From the IMG/VR virus record IMGVR_UViG_3300024517_000985, positions 1 through 27,293 of that record: a stretch of 27,293 bases of DNA. The stretch is one strand, 5' to 3'. A program made the translations under genes and the position numbers. Of this stretch, positions 6,978 through 15,559 are shown piece by piece (within the stretch, counting starts at the first letter, position 1; each line of letters opens with the position of its first letter). The notes beneath the pieces were generated by a model that was not told the origin of the DNA, did no database searches, and saw nothing but the letters and a program-made list of their open reading frames with translations. This stretch comes from a virus.

Positions 6978-7172
6978 ATGGAAAGCGAGATCCAGGTGTC
7001 GTACGAGTTGTTGGACGAAGCGGAAAGGCATATTGTCGATTCAGTGATCCGAGCGTTCGCAGAGCGGCGACAATCGACAGAAATGGTTAAGTGTTTGGCA
7101 ACCGAGTTAAACAGATCGAACGAGCGGTTGAATCAGATATTAAATACGGTTGCCGCGGGGTTTAAGGCGTAA
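6978..7172 (+). CDS. small helical protein, 64 aa
   Basis: The site agagagga (6961-6968) precedes both a GTG at 6975 and the ATG at 6978; the ATG is preferred. The product is almost entirely helical and charged (YELLDEAERHIVDSVIRAF, then an Arg/Gln-rich turn, then LATELNRSNERLNQILNTV), possibly a two-helix or coiled-coil oligomer. It sits between two fibre-type genes, and its stop overlaps the next start (TAATG). Function unknown. Confidence 0.5.
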   Translation: MESEIQVSYELLDEAERHIVDSVIRAFAERRQSTEMVKCLATELNRSNERLNQILNTVAAGFKA

Positions 7173-7465
7173 TGGCGCTCGACAGCAAGCAGAAACGCGG
7201 TTCGGCCATTTCGCTGACGATGCCGCATCGTTCGTGGTTGGCCGAGCCTGACGGGACGTTGGCCGATACCGACCGCATGTCGTTGCTGAAGCTTTGCTCG
7301 GCGATAGCGCCAGATGCTCCGGTGTCTGAGTTGGTTGGCGCCCTCTGCGGAACAGCGTCCACCGCTGCTCGGCTGTCTGGGGTTGTAGCGTCCGCTGCTC
7401 GGTTGTCTGGGGTCGTAACGATTACGGCGCGGTTGAAGGGAATTGTTCGCAACGCTTGCACGTAG
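7172..7465 (+). CDS. small phage structural-type protein with ten-residue repeat
   Basis: The 97-residue product begins MALDSKQKRGSAISLTMP followed by WLAEPDGTLADTDR, a segment of a kind I associate with small phage proteins encoded near tail-fibre genes. That recollection could not be checked. The C-terminal third is a ten-residue repeat (AARLSGVVAS, AARLSGVVTI, TARLKGIVRN). It overlaps the preceding stop by one base. Likely a small virion or fibre-associated component. Confidence 0.55.
   Translation: MALDSKQKRGSAISLTMPHRSWLAEPDGTLADTDRMSLLKLCSAIAPDAPVSELVGALCGTASTAARLSGVVASAARLSGVVTITARLKGIVRNACT
7364..7453 (+). repeat. three 30-base coding repeat units
   Basis: Units begin at 7364, 7394 and 7424. 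The first two are nearly identical at DNA level (gctgctcgg-tgtctgggg), and the third is diverged. They encode the AARLSGVV-type repeat at the C-terminus of the 97-residue protein. Confidence 0.75.
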
Positions 7466-7474
7466 GAACTGACC

Positions 7475-7804
7475 ATGAGCACGCCAATTCTCCCGCTCTA
7501 CTTGAGCGAAGACAACCTGATCGAGATGGACGAGTTGACCGATGCGGCCGACGGGACGTACGTCAACGACGCGACGATGACGTTCAGCATCAAGGATACG
7601 GCGGAGGCCGTTTTGACAGGAGCTAATGGTGTGACGATGTCGTATGTAGCTGCCTCGAACGGGAAGTACCAGGGCGTGTCTCCAAAGACAGTGGTGTTTA
7701 CAGTGGCCACGACGTACTACCTTGAGGTCACTGCGGCGAGTTCTGGCCGAGACGGGTTCCGGCGGATCACTTGCAAAGCACAATACCACGGAGCGAAGCC
7801 GTGA
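7475..7804 (+). CDS. beta-rich phage structural protein, 109 aa
   Basis: The site aggaa precedes the ATG. The product is predicted to be a beta sandwich: alternating strands (ATMTFSIKDTAEAVLTGA, VTMSYVAASNGKYQGVSP, TTYYLEVTAASSG) as in the small Ig-like or fibre-adaptor proteins of tailed phages. A related strand pattern (DADGWYQC versus NGKYQG) occurs in the 5841-6959 protein, hinting at a shared fold. Probable virion appendage component. Confidence 0.6.
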   Translation: MSTPILPLYLSEDNLIEMDELTDAADGTYVNDATMTFSIKDTAEAVLTGANGVTMSYVAASNGKYQGVSPKTVVFTVATTYYLEVTAASSGRDGFRRITCKAQYHGAKP

Positions 7805-7829
7805 CGAGCATTTAAAAGGCGATGATGTA

Positions 7830-8006
7830 ATGGACACGACAAAGCGAGAAGAAATGGTTCAGAAGGTGAAGCGGCAAGTTGCCGAAGAGATGGAGTATCG
7901 CCGGAACATTGTCGAGATACCGTTGTCGGTCGAGGCGTTTTTCGGCGTGATGTTCGACACGTCGGACGAAGTGTGCAAAAACAAAGCGTCGCACGAAAAC
8001 CACTGA
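7830..8006 (+). CDS. hypothetical protein, 58 aa
   Basis: The ATG at 7830 gives a short, soluble, charged protein: an N-terminal helix (KREEMVQKVKRQVAEEMEYR) followed by a hydrophobic patch (IPLSVEAFFGVMF) and a polar tail. The stop overlaps the small-terminase start (TGATG), so it is probably coupled to terminase translation. No family is recognised. Confidence 0.5.
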   Translation: MDTTKREEMVQKVKRQVAEEMEYRRNIVEIPLSVEAFFGVMFDTSDEVCKNKASHENH

Positions 8007-8569
8007 TGGCACTGGGCAGCACCGTGACGATCGCCAATGGCAAAGTTCGACAGCCTGGCAAGAAGCCGCCAAAGAACGCATCGAAAGTAGGGGAAACGTC
8101 GGTCACGATCAACTACGACCGACTCACCGGGAGTATGCTTGCGAGGATGCTTGGAGTGGCGAACGCCACTCCTGGCAATTGGTTTCGTTCTGGCATGCCT
8201 CGCAATCTCGACACCAGCTACAGGCTCGCGGACGTGTTTCAGTGGCACAAGTCGCGGGTGTTCGGAAAGGGAGACCCGGTAGTCGATGACGTGGAGATGG
8301 TCCAATCTCCGGCGCTCGAGCGATACCGGGAAGAGCGAACCAAGCTGGCGCGAATCGAACGGCTTCGCAAAGAAGAATCCGTGATGTCGATCGCGGACGT
8401 TCGTCGCGGCTGCGAACTGATCGCCAAAGCGTTCCGTGAGGTCGGCGAGTTCGCGAAGCGGAACGCATCACAAGAGATGCTTGACATCATCAACGAAAGA
8501 CTCGACGAGGCCGCACGCCATGCCGAAGCAGAATTCGGCGCAGATATTGACGGATCTCCTATTCGATAA
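8006..8569 (+). CDS. terminase small subunit (Nu1-like)
   Basis: The start at 8006 overlaps the previous stop and is preferred over an in-frame upstream ATG at 7973 that lies inside the preceding gene; it gives 187 residues. About residues 40-85 resemble a winged-helix DNA-binding domain of the lambda Nu1 type (LARMLGVANATPGNWFRSG, then LADVFQWH). A charged helical region (about 100-175) would support oligomerisation and contact with the large subunit. Known role: recognises the packaging site and loads the large subunit. It directly precedes and overlaps the large terminase gene, as in lambda-like phages. A nearby cos or pac site is expected but none was identified. Confidence 0.8.
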   Translation: MALGSTVTIANGKVRQPGKKPPKNASKVGETSVTINYDRLTGSMLARMLGVANATPGNWFRSGMPRNLDTSYRLADVFQWHKSRVFGKGDPVVDDVEMVQSPALERYREERTKLARIERLRKEESVMSIADVRRGCELIAKAFREVGEFAKRNASQEMLDIINERLDEAARHAEAEFGADIDGSPIR

Positions 8570-10517
8570 GGCGCGGGTCAAACGAATCAGGACGATGCGT
8601 GAGTTCGCCGAACAAGACATCATCATCCCGGATGGACCGTATAAGGGATTGCGATTCAAGTGCGACCGACAGCCGTACTCTTCTCTGTGGTTCGACCAGG
8701 TCGGCAAATGGCGGCGGCACTTCGCGGTTGGTCCGACTCAATCGGGAAAGACCTTGACCTGCTTCGTAATCCCAACGATGTACCACTTGTTCGAGATCGA
8801 AGAGACCGTCATTTGTGGCGTGCCTACCGAAGAGATCGCGTCGGACAAGTGGCGAGAAGACTTCGAGCCGGCCATTCGCGCATCGCGATACGCTCGCTAT
8901 CTCCCGGACAAAGGCGACGGTTCACGGGGTGGAATCCCCCGCTCGGTGGAGTTCAAGAACGGCTCCACGCTAAAGTTCATGACGGCAGGTGGTGGAGACA
9001 AGAAACGCGCCGCGTTCACGTCTCGCGTTCTGGTCGTGACCGAAACCGATGGATTCGACGAGGTAGGGCACAAATCACGCGAGGCCGACAAGTTCACGCA
9101 ACTCGAAGGACGCTTGCGCGCGTTCACGCCGAAGACCGGATCGCCGTCGGTTCTCTACGCGGAATGCACCGTATCAGTAGAGGAGGGAAGGACGTGGAGA
9201 GAGTACACCAAAGGGTCATCATCGGTCATCGTGAGGCCTTGTCCGCACTGCGACGCATGGGTCACTCCTGGCAGGGATAACGTCTTCGGGTATCAAGATG
9301 CAGAGGAAGAACAGGAAGCGTACGACTTATCCGACTGGATATGTCCTGCTTGCGGTGAAGTGTGGAGCGAAGACGATCGCCACAAGGCCAACTCGTTGTC
9401 GAAGGTGGTCCACAAAGGGCAATCTGTCGACAAGTGTGGAGCAGTCAAAGGAGAAACTCCAAGGACGCCTACGCTCGGTTTCCGCTGGACCGCTTTCGAC
9501 AACGAGTTCATTACCGCTGGCGTCGTCGGAGCTGATGAATGGTTGGCCTCAAGGGCAGAGGATGAGGACAATGCCGAAAAGGAAATGCGTCAATTCGTTT
9601 GGGCGTTGCCGTACATCCCCGACAAGGAAGACATGACCAAACTGGACTACCAGACTATTTCCAGTCGCTACATCGGCATGCCGCCCAAGGGGATCGTGCC
9701 GGCCGATGCGTTGCACTTGGTCGCGGCGATCGACTTGGGGAAGTACCTATGCCATTGGACGGTGGCCGCGTTTGGCGAAGGCGCGGCGCCTCATTTCGTC
9801 GAGTACGGGCGGGTCGAGGTTGCGTCTGACGACGTAGGAGTTGAACGCGCGCTGGCTATCGCGTTGCGAGAATGGAAGGACGAGATCAGCGCAGGGTGGG
9901 AAGACGACGACGGGGACACCCATTTTCTGGAAATGACTTTGGTCGATGCCGGGTGGCAGCCTGAAGTGGCGTATGACTTCTGCTTGGATGCCGGGGGGCG
10001 GTTCCTTCCAGCCAAGGGGTTTGGGGCCAGCCAGGGGATGGCGAAGCACTACACGTCTCCTCGTTCAGTCGGGCAAAACATTCTCCGCAAGGGGCGAGAG
10101 TACGACATCCGCAAACTCAAGAGAGAGGCCGGCAAACGGCTCGTGAAGTTGGTCCACATCAACGTCGACCACTGGAAGAGTTGGCTCCATAGCCGGTTCT
10201 CGACGCCATTGGATCAGCCAGGCGCGGCGACTGTCTACAAGGTCGCCAACAATCGCGAGCATCTATCGTTCGCCAAACATCTGACCTCTGAGCGGTTGAC
10301 TCAGGACAGGGACGCGAGAAATCGAATGGTAGAGCGATGGGAACAAGTCAACAAAAAGAACCACTGGCTTGACGCCGGGCAGATGGCATGCGTTGCCGGC
10401 CACATCGTCGGCGCGAGGTTGGTTGGAGAAGCCACGGCGCCGGTAGTGAGGCGACGGCGTTCGAGCACGGTCATGGCGCCCGATGGTCGGGCATTCTTTG
10501 TAGGGGAGCGGGACTGA
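8520..10517 (+). CDS. terminase large subunit (GpA / lambda A type)
   Basis: The ATG at 8520 (gagg at 8507-8510) gives 665 residues, close to the family length. The ATPase domain has a Walker A motif GPTQSGKT (71-78) and a Walker B ending in ETD (VLVVTETD, 170-177). Two CxxC pairs (CPHC 241-244 and CPAC 275-278) form the zinc-like insertion typical of this family. The nuclease domain follows, with candidate metal-binding acids Asp405 (VAAIDLGKY) and Asp476 (LVDAGWQ). It cuts concatemeric DNA and drives packaging through the portal. It overlaps the small-subunit gene by 50 bases and ends by overlapping the next start. Confidence 0.95.
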   Translation: MPKQNSAQILTDLLFDKARVKRIRTMREFAEQDIIIPDGPYKGLRFKCDRQPYSSLWFDQVGKWRRHFAVGPTQSGKTLTCFVIPTMYHLFEIEETVICGVPTEEIASDKWREDFEPAIRASRYARYLPDKGDGSRGGIPRSVEFKNGSTLKFMTAGGGDKKRAAFTSRVLVVTETDGFDEVGHKSREADKFTQLEGRLRAFTPKTGSPSVLYAECTVSVEEGRTWREYTKGSSSVIVRPCPHCDAWVTPGRDNVFGYQDAEEEQEAYDLSDWICPACGEVWSEDDRHKANSLSKVVHKGQSVDKCGAVKGETPRTPTLGFRWTAFDNEFITAGVVGADEWLASRAEDEDNAEKEMRQFVWALPYIPDKEDMTKLDYQTISSRYIGMPPKGIVPADALHLVAAIDLGKYLCHWTVAAFGEGAAPHFVEYGRVEVASDDVGVERALAIALREWKDEISAGWEDDDGDTHFLEMTLVDAGWQPEVAYDFCLDAGGRFLPAKGFGASQGMAKHYTSPRSVGQNILRKGREYDIRKLKREAGKRLVKLVHINVDHWKSWLHSRFSTPLDQPGAATVYKVANNREHLSFAKHLTSERLTQDRDARNRMVERWEQVNKKNHWLDAGQMACVAGHIVGARLVGEATAPVVRRRRSSTVMAPDGRAFFVGERD

Positions 10518-10813
10518 TGGCAAAAGCGAAACACGGAACTCCGGTATTGGACGATGACCTTGAAGATGAAGTGCCAGAGACGGTGCTCGCGCCCGCAAGG
10601 GAGATCCAGACGACCATCATCAATACGCCGATCGTGGAATTGCGCCCGAACGCGTATTGCCGGCAGCACGTCGAGATTCATCTTACCGGTGCGCAAGCGG
10701 AAACTCTGCGGCGGATTCATGACGCCCTTGAAGAACGTGGCGACATGCTTGATAACGGCAGGGCAGTGAGGTCTCCAGCCGACGCACTACGATGGATCAT
10801 CGAGCAAGCGTAG
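10517..10813 (+). CDS. small protein with ribbon-helix-helix-like C-terminus
   Basis: The ATG overlaps the large-terminase stop, with taggggag upstream; the product has 98 residues. The first half is acidic and extended. The second half (about 55-98) has a strand, a helix and a second helix (VEIHLTGAQAETLRRIHDAL, then a turn, then SPADALRWIIEQ), which resembles ribbon-helix-helix-like small phage proteins. It lies between the large terminase and the portal-proximal genes. A DNA-binding or packaging-accessory role is inferred from position and fold impression only. Confidence 0.55.
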   Translation: MAKAKHGTPVLDDDLEDEVPETVLAPAREIQTTIINTPIVELRPNAYCRQHVEIHLTGAQAETLRRIHDALEERGDMLDNGRAVRSPADALRWIIEQA

Positions 10814-10871
10814 AGTTACAATCCGATTCGGATGGTGTTGACTGATGTAACGCCAGGCCCACAATGGGATT

Positions 10872-11168
10872 ATGGCACTAACGTCTGCAAGCACTGATGC
10901 GCAAGTCGAGGCCGCGTACGAAGACAACGCGGACTACGACACCACCAATTCCACGACCAAAGCCAAGGACTTCATCCAGGCGTCGCGGTTCAAGATGAAT
11001 CGCATGGCCCAGGAAGTCCGGCACGGCGGCGCGTCGGTCCGCGACGAATACCTCAAATACGAACGCGCACTCAATGCGGCGACCGGTTGGCTCAAGACCA
11101 ACGATACGTCGTTCGCCGGCGGTGCGTCCGGACTCGTCAAACACGTCAGCTTCGAGGACTTTCGATGA
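10872..11168 (+). CDS. small protein in the gpW position
   Basis: This 98-residue, helical, soluble protein lies directly before the portal, where lambda-like phages encode the head-completion protein gpW. Its sequence (DFIQASRFKMNRMAQEVR, then ERALNAATGWLK) is not clearly gpW-like, so the similarity is positional. The last codons overlap the portal start (ATGA). A head-completion or portal-associated role is the best guess. Confidence 0.55.
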   Translation: MALTSASTDAQVEAAYEDNADYDTTNSTTKAKDFIQASRFKMNRMAQEVRHGGASVRDEYLKYERALNAATGWLKTNDTSFAGGASGLVKHVSFEDFR

Positions 11169-12820
11169 AGAATCGGAACGTCCCCGCGCCGAACGTCACG
11201 CTTTCGGAAGGTTTCGAGGGGATGCGGTCGGACTATACCGCCGCCAAACTCGGTCGCTTCCGACGCCGCAGAACCGGCATTTCGTCGATGGGGAGCGGAG
11301 CCGATTACCACTATCGGTCCGAGGCCGACTTCCTTCGGATGCTCGAGTACGCGAGAGACATGGACCGGAACGACGCCGTCGTCGGGCAAACGGTCGACCG
11401 CGCAGTTGTGAACACGGTCCAAGACGGGATCAAGGTCGACCCGAATACGGGCGACAAATCGCTCGACAAAGACCTGTCTGCACTGTGGAAGGATTGGGCC
11501 GAACACCCCGATCAATGCGACATCCAAGGAGAGATGGCGTTTTGCGATCTGGAGCGTTTGGCGTTGCGATCCACGATCGTTGATGGCGATATCATCGCGT
11601 TGTTGACCCGTTCGGGCCGCATCCAGATGATCGAGGGTCACCGCGTTCGCACGCCTCGAAGCACTACGCGGAACGTCGTCCATGGCGTCCTTCTCGATCA
11701 GCTTCGCAACCACTTGGAATACTGGATCACCAGGGAAGACATCGACCCGTTGAGGTCGGTCGCGAAGGTCTCGGAGATACGGCCATTCGCAACTCGCGAC
11801 GACGATGGAAACCGCCAAGTCGCTCACGTCTACAACCCGAAGCGAGTGTCGCAAACTCGTGGCGTAACAGCGTTTGCGCCCATATTCGACACAATGGGGA
11901 TGGGCGAAGACATCTTCTTTGCCAAGCTCGTTCAGCAGCAAATCGTGTCGTGCTTCGCGATCATCCGCGAAGTCGAGGAAGGCGCGACGGTGTCCGACGA
12001 GCAGCTTGGCGACCGAGAAACGGAGAGCCTGACAGGCGGAAGCGGCGTCCGGACGATTGATCAGATCTCTCCCGGCATGGATGTGACGGGTGACCCAGGC
12101 GAAAAGATCAAGGGATTCTCGCCGGGCGTTCCGAACGCGGAGTTCTTCGAGCACGCGAAGATGATCATGTCGCTGATCGGCGCCAACATCGGCATGCCGC
12201 TAGTGATGATGTTGATGGATGCGTCGGAGACCAACTTCTCCGGCTACCGTGGCGCGGTGGATCAGGCTCGCTTGGGGTTCAAAGACAATCAGCGTTGGCT
12301 CGTTAGCCGCTTCCATCGGCCAGTCTATCTGTGGAAAGTACGCCAATGGATGAACGCCGATCCCTCGATGGCGGCGGCAGCCCTCCGTACTGGCGTCGAC
12401 ATGTTCGGTCACCGCTGGAATCCGCCGACGTGGCCGTACATCGAGCCAAAGAAGGACGCGGAAGCCGACCTCGTACTCATGGCGAACGGCGTGAACTCCC
12501 GGCGTCGGGTGCATGCGTCGCGCGGCCGTGACGTTCGCGAAGTCGACATGGAGAACATCGAGGACAACAGCTTCGCGATCATCGAGGCCAAGAAGGTGGC
12601 GATGAAGATCAATGAAGCGTTCGATGACGGCCAACCGGTTCATTGGAATGAGATAGTGACTCTACCGTCGAGCAATGGTGGCGTTGCGATGGCGGCTCCG
12701 GTTCCAGACGAGGAAGACGAAGACGAAGACGAAGACGAACAAGAGAACGAGGACCAGGGGAATCAAAATGGCGAACGAAACGGAACTCGAAATCGATCTC
12801 GGGCCGATTCTCGCTTTTGA
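11165..12820 (+). CDS. portal protein (lambda gpB family)
   Basis: The start at 11165 overlaps the upstream stop; an earlier in-frame ATG lies inside the previous gene. At 551 residues it matches lambda-type portals. Family-like features are the N-terminal region with YARDMDRNDAVVGQTVDRAV (about 60-80), the central GDIIALLTRSGRIQMIEGHR, and the late VMMLMDASETNFSGYRGAVDQ stretch. The portal forms the dodecameric ring at the head vertex through which terminase packages DNA. The C-terminus is a low-complexity acidic tail from repeated GAAGAC (about 12713-12739) followed by a basic end. It overlaps the head protease by 53 bases. Confidence 0.9.
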   Translation: MKNRNVPAPNVTLSEGFEGMRSDYTAAKLGRFRRRRTGISSMGSGADYHYRSEADFLRMLEYARDMDRNDAVVGQTVDRAVVNTVQDGIKVDPNTGDKSLDKDLSALWKDWAEHPDQCDIQGEMAFCDLERLALRSTIVDGDIIALLTRSGRIQMIEGHRVRTPRSTTRNVVHGVLLDQLRNHLEYWITREDIDPLRSVAKVSEIRPFATRDDDGNRQVAHVYNPKRVSQTRGVTAFAPIFDTMGMGEDIFFAKLVQQQIVSCFAIIREVEEGATVSDEQLGDRETESLTGGSGVRTIDQISPGMDVTGDPGEKIKGFSPGVPNAEFFEHAKMIMSLIGANIGMPLVMMLMDASETNFSGYRGAVDQARLGFKDNQRWLVSRFHRPVYLWKVRQWMNADPSMAAAALRTGVDMFGHRWNPPTWPYIEPKKDAEADLVLMANGVNSRRRVHASRGRDVREVDMENIEDNSFAIIEAKKVAMKINEAFDDGQPVHWNEIVTLPSSNGGVAMAAPVPDEEDEDEDEDEQENEDQGNQNGERNGTRNRSRADSRF

Positions 12821-14111
12821 TCTGGATCTCTCGCAGTACTTCGGGCTGTGGGCAGTGGAGAGCCATCGATTCCTTGCGACGTTCGACCGCGTTGCGCGCA
12901 TGGATCTGTTCTCACACGTGGCGGCGAACACTGCCGAGCCACAAGCATCGGCTCGCAAATCAGCAACGAAGATGGGCGACGATATCGCGGTGCTGGACAT
13001 TCGCGGAACGATGACCAAGCGAGGGAGCAGTCTGGCGGGCGGAGGGATGATCGAGGTGCGCCAGCAACTTCGGCAAGCGATCGCCGACCCCGAAGTCGAG
13101 GGCATCTTGCTGCGGATCGATTCACCAGGAGGAACGGTATCTGGAACGGCCGATCTTGCGAACGACGTGTTCAAGGCGAATAAGCGGAAGCCCGTGTTGG
13201 CGTTCGCGGAAGACCTCGCAGCGTCGGCGGCGTTTTGGGTCGCTTCGCAAGCGGACGCGATCATCGCCAATACCGAGACCGCGATGGTCGGCTCTATCGG
13301 GACGTTCATCGGACTTCACGATCTATCCGGGGCGGCAGGCCAACAGGGAATCCGCCCGATCGTGATCAAGTCCGGTCAGTTCAAGGGCGCCGGATTCCCT
13401 GGAACGGAGATCACGACGGAGCAGGTTGCCGAGTGGCAGACGCTCGTCGACAAGACACAGACCCAGTTCACGTCGTCCGTAGCACGTGGGCGGGGGATGT
13501 CGGAATCCGCCGTTGCGGAACTGGCCGATGGTCGGGTTCATATGGCGGCCGATGCCGTTGAGCTTGGCCTTGTGGATGGAATCGGGTCATTCGGTGACGT
13601 GGTGAGCGAGTTACGGACTCGCGCATCTTCTCGCCGAAATGGGAGAAAGGCAATCGCAATGAGCGAAGGAACGAAGACTGTGGAAGCCAACACCGCGACT
13701 CAGGCAGCGACGTTCGAGCAAATCAAGGCGGCCCTTCCGACTGCCGATGCCGATTTCATTTGTGCTCAATTGGGCGCGAAGACAACCATAGAGCAAGCCC
13801 AGTCCTCATGGATGGCGGCTTGCGAGAAGCGAGCTAGAGAAGCGGAAGCCACTTCGGAACTCGCGATCTCGGCCTTGGAATCCATGAAGTCCGCACCTGG
13901 CGTCGAGGAGTTGTCGGAATCGACCGCAACCGACACCGACATGGGAGACATGCGGTCCGAATGGAACGCCAAGATCGATGCGCTCGTCAGCCAAGGGATG
14001 GCGCGGGCCAAGGCGGTTTCGGCAGTGGTCAAGAAACATCCGGATCTGCACCGTGGCTACGTGGCGATGATCAACGAAGAGAACAAGCGACCAACCGGGC
14101 GGTTCCGGTAG
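12768..14111 (+). CDS. head maturation protease, S49/SppA-ClpP type, fused to scaffold (lambda C-like)
   Basis: From the ATG at 12768 (ggaccagggg upstream) the protein has 447 residues. The S49 domain spans about 70-285: the oxyanion-type DSPGGTVSG (118-126), the candidate nucleophile Ser153 in DLAASAAFW, and Lys201 or Lys206 in IKSGQFKGAG as the general base. The C-terminal region (about 298-447) is helical and acidic, like a scaffolding domain, and has its own internal start. In lambda the C protein and the scaffold Nu3 come from the same reading frame in this way. Acts in prohead assembly, cleaving scaffold and portal-associated proteins. Confidence 0.9.
   Translation: MANETELEIDLGPILAFDLDLSQYFGLWAVESHRFLATFDRVARMDLFSHVAANTAEPQASARKSATKMGDDIAVLDIRGTMTKRGSSLAGGGMIEVRQQLRQAIADPEVEGILLRIDSPGGTVSGTADLANDVFKANKRKPVLAFAEDLAASAAFWVASQADAIIANTETAMVGSIGTFIGLHDLSGAAGQQGIRPIVIKSGQFKGAGFPGTEITTEQVAEWQTLVDKTQTQFTSSVARGRGMSESAVAELADGRVHMAADAVELGLVDGIGSFGDVVSELRTRASSRRNGRKAIAMSEGTKTVEANTATQAATFEQIKAALPTADADFICAQLGAKTTIEQAQSSWMAACEKRAREAEATSELAISALESMKSAPGVEELSESTATDTDMGDMRSEWNAKIDALVSQGMARAKAVSAVVKKHPDLHRGYVAMINEENKRPTGRFR
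13659..14111 (+). CDS. internal in-frame scaffolding protein (Nu3-like)
   Basis: An ATG at 13659, in frame with the protease, is preceded by gggagaaagg (13641-13650, spacing 8), a strong ribosome site in the middle of a gene. The product would be 150 residues starting MSEGTKTVEANTA: acidic, helical and ending in a basic segment (VVKKHPDLHRGYVAMI), as scaffolds that bind capsid do. The site falls at the boundary of the protease domain. The arrangement parallels lambda C/Nu3. Separate production is inferred, not shown. Confidence 0.7.
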   Translation: MSEGTKTVEANTATQAATFEQIKAALPTADADFICAQLGAKTTIEQAQSSWMAACEKRAREAEATSELAISALESMKSAPGVEELSESTATDTDMGDMRSEWNAKIDALVSQGMARAKAVSAVVKKHPDLHRGYVAMINEENKRPTGRFR

Positions 14112-14162
14112 GCTCTACGGCGTTTGTCTGGCAGTCGGTAATCACACCAGAAAGGCAAGATC

Positions 14163-14525
14163 ATGGCTCAGTTTGTCGATGGCCCAGCCCGCACTTTCAC
14201 GGCGGGGGCCGCAATCCCGCAGCACGCCCGGGTCAAGCTCAGTTCCGGAGTGCTTGTCGTCGCGGTCGCTGGCACGACCGATGAAGTCCTGGAAATCGGC
14301 ACCATGGAAAAAGAGAGTTTCGCGTCGGGCGATATCGTTGCGGTGCGTCTCCGTAGTGCGGCCGGTACTCACAAGATGATTGCGTCGGCTGCAATTGCGG
14401 AGGGCGTGGCCGTCTATGGAGCAGTCGACGGCGAGATCGCCACAACGTCCAGCGGGGCGGCAATTGGCGTATCGATGGAAGCGGCTGGCGCTGACCAGGA
14501 CATCATCGAAGTCCTGCGATTCTGA
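14163..14525 (+). CDS. capsid decoration/cement protein (DUF2190-like, lambda D position)
   Basis: The 120-residue product is Ala/Gly/Val rich and beta-structured (FTAGAAIPQHARVKLSSG, then VLVVAVAGTTDEVLEIG), matching the small cement proteins that stabilise capsids in this family. It lies between the scaffold and the major capsid protein, where lambda carries gene D. No cysteine, no membrane segment. The start at 14163 has an agaaaggcaag site. Role: trimeric or spike-like binding to the capsid surface after expansion, by family knowledge. Confidence 0.75.
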   Translation: MAQFVDGPARTFTAGAAIPQHARVKLSSGVLVVAVAGTTDEVLEIGTMEKESFASGDIVAVRLRSAAGTHKMIASAAIAEGVAVYGAVDGEIATTSSGAAIGVSMEAAGADQDIIEVLRF

Positions 14526-14575
14526 ACGTCAGCCCATGTGTTAGCAAATGAGAAAACGATAGGGAGATAAGACTC

Positions 14576-15547
14576 ATGCCGTCCCCAAGCACTTCACTGG
14601 CCACCTTGCGTCCCGACTTGGGCGCCTCGTTCATGGAGTTCGATGCCGCGATGGATGCGGAAGGCTACATCGCCACTCGCTGCCTCCCTGTGTTCAATAC
14701 GATGAAGCAATCCGGACCGTTCGGGAAGATCCCGGTCGAGCAATTGCTCAAAGAACGTGATACGGCACGGGCGCCAGGCGCGGCCTATAGCCGTAGCAAG
14801 TTCACGTTCACCACCGATACGTTCGCGTGCGAGGAGCACGGCGCCGAGGAACCGGTCGATGACCGGGAATCTCAGATGTACTCGGACTACTTCGACGCCG
14901 AGCAAATCTCCGCGATGCGGGCACGGTTCGACGTTCTACGGAGTGCCGAACAACGTGCGGCCGCGTTGCTGTTCAATGCGACGACTTGGGCCTCGCACAC
15001 AACCGCGATCACCAATGAATGGGATGATACGGCGAATGCTGTCCCGGTTACCGATGTCGAAGCGGCGGTTCAGTCGATCTACGCCGCGTCAGGGTTGTGG
15101 CCGAATGCGTTGATCATCAATCGCAAGGTCTTCCGCAACCTCCGGAACTGCGCGCAGATTATCGACCGGTCGAAGTCCCAAGGGTTCATGGACGTTCGCG
15201 CCGGAGCCATCAATGTGCAGCAGTTAGCACAGGTGTTCGACCTGGACCAGATCATCGTCGCCGGCGGCACGAAGAATACCGGAGTCGAGGGCCAGACGGC
15301 CTCGCTCGCACCGATCTGGTCGAATGAGTACGCGATGATCTGCAAGGTCGCGACTTCCAATGATATCCGCGAGGCTTGCGTAGGCCGCACGTTCCATTGG
15401 AGCCAGGACGGTTCGAGTATCGGCGGGACCGTCGAGACCTACCGCGAGGAAAACGTGCGGTCGGATGTCGTACGGGTTCGTCACGATGTCGACGAAAAGG
15501 TCTTGTTCGTCGAGGCCGGCCACTTGCTCAGTAACGCAACCACGTAA
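14576..15547 (+). CDS. major capsid protein (lambda gpE type)
   Basis: The 323-residue product has a length and layout like lambda E (about 340). A characteristic segment near residue 85-100 (FACEEHGAEEPVDDR) is the conserved region following the first strand, and the C-terminal part (about 245-320) is beta-rich, with YREENVRSDVVRVRHDVD. The site agggaga precedes the ATG by 8 bases, consistent with high expression. It assembles the HK97-fold icosahedral shell with the scaffold and decoration proteins encoded just upstream. Confidence 0.9.
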   Translation: MPSPSTSLATLRPDLGASFMEFDAAMDAEGYIATRCLPVFNTMKQSGPFGKIPVEQLLKERDTARAPGAAYSRSKFTFTTDTFACEEHGAEEPVDDRESQMYSDYFDAEQISAMRARFDVLRSAEQRAAALLFNATTWASHTTAITNEWDDTANAVPVTDVEAAVQSIYAASGLWPNALIINRKVFRNLRNCAQIIDRSKSQGFMDVRAGAINVQQLAQVFDLDQIIVAGGTKNTGVEGQTASLAPIWSNEYAMICKVATSNDIREACVGRTFHWSQDGSSIGGTVETYREENVRSDVVRVRHDVDEKVLFVEAGHLLSNATT

Positions 15548-15559
15548 CCGAGGGTGATA

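Noticed and set aside
10814-10871. TTGACT as a promoter before the gpW-position gene
   Set aside because: No matching -10 at 16-18 bases; genes on both sides are tightly coupled.
10934-12154. Long minus-strand open frame opposite the portal gene
   Set aside because: It is a shadow of the portal reading frame in GC-rich DNA; its product is Arg/His-rich without motif and it has no ribosome site, while the portal is clear on the plus strand.
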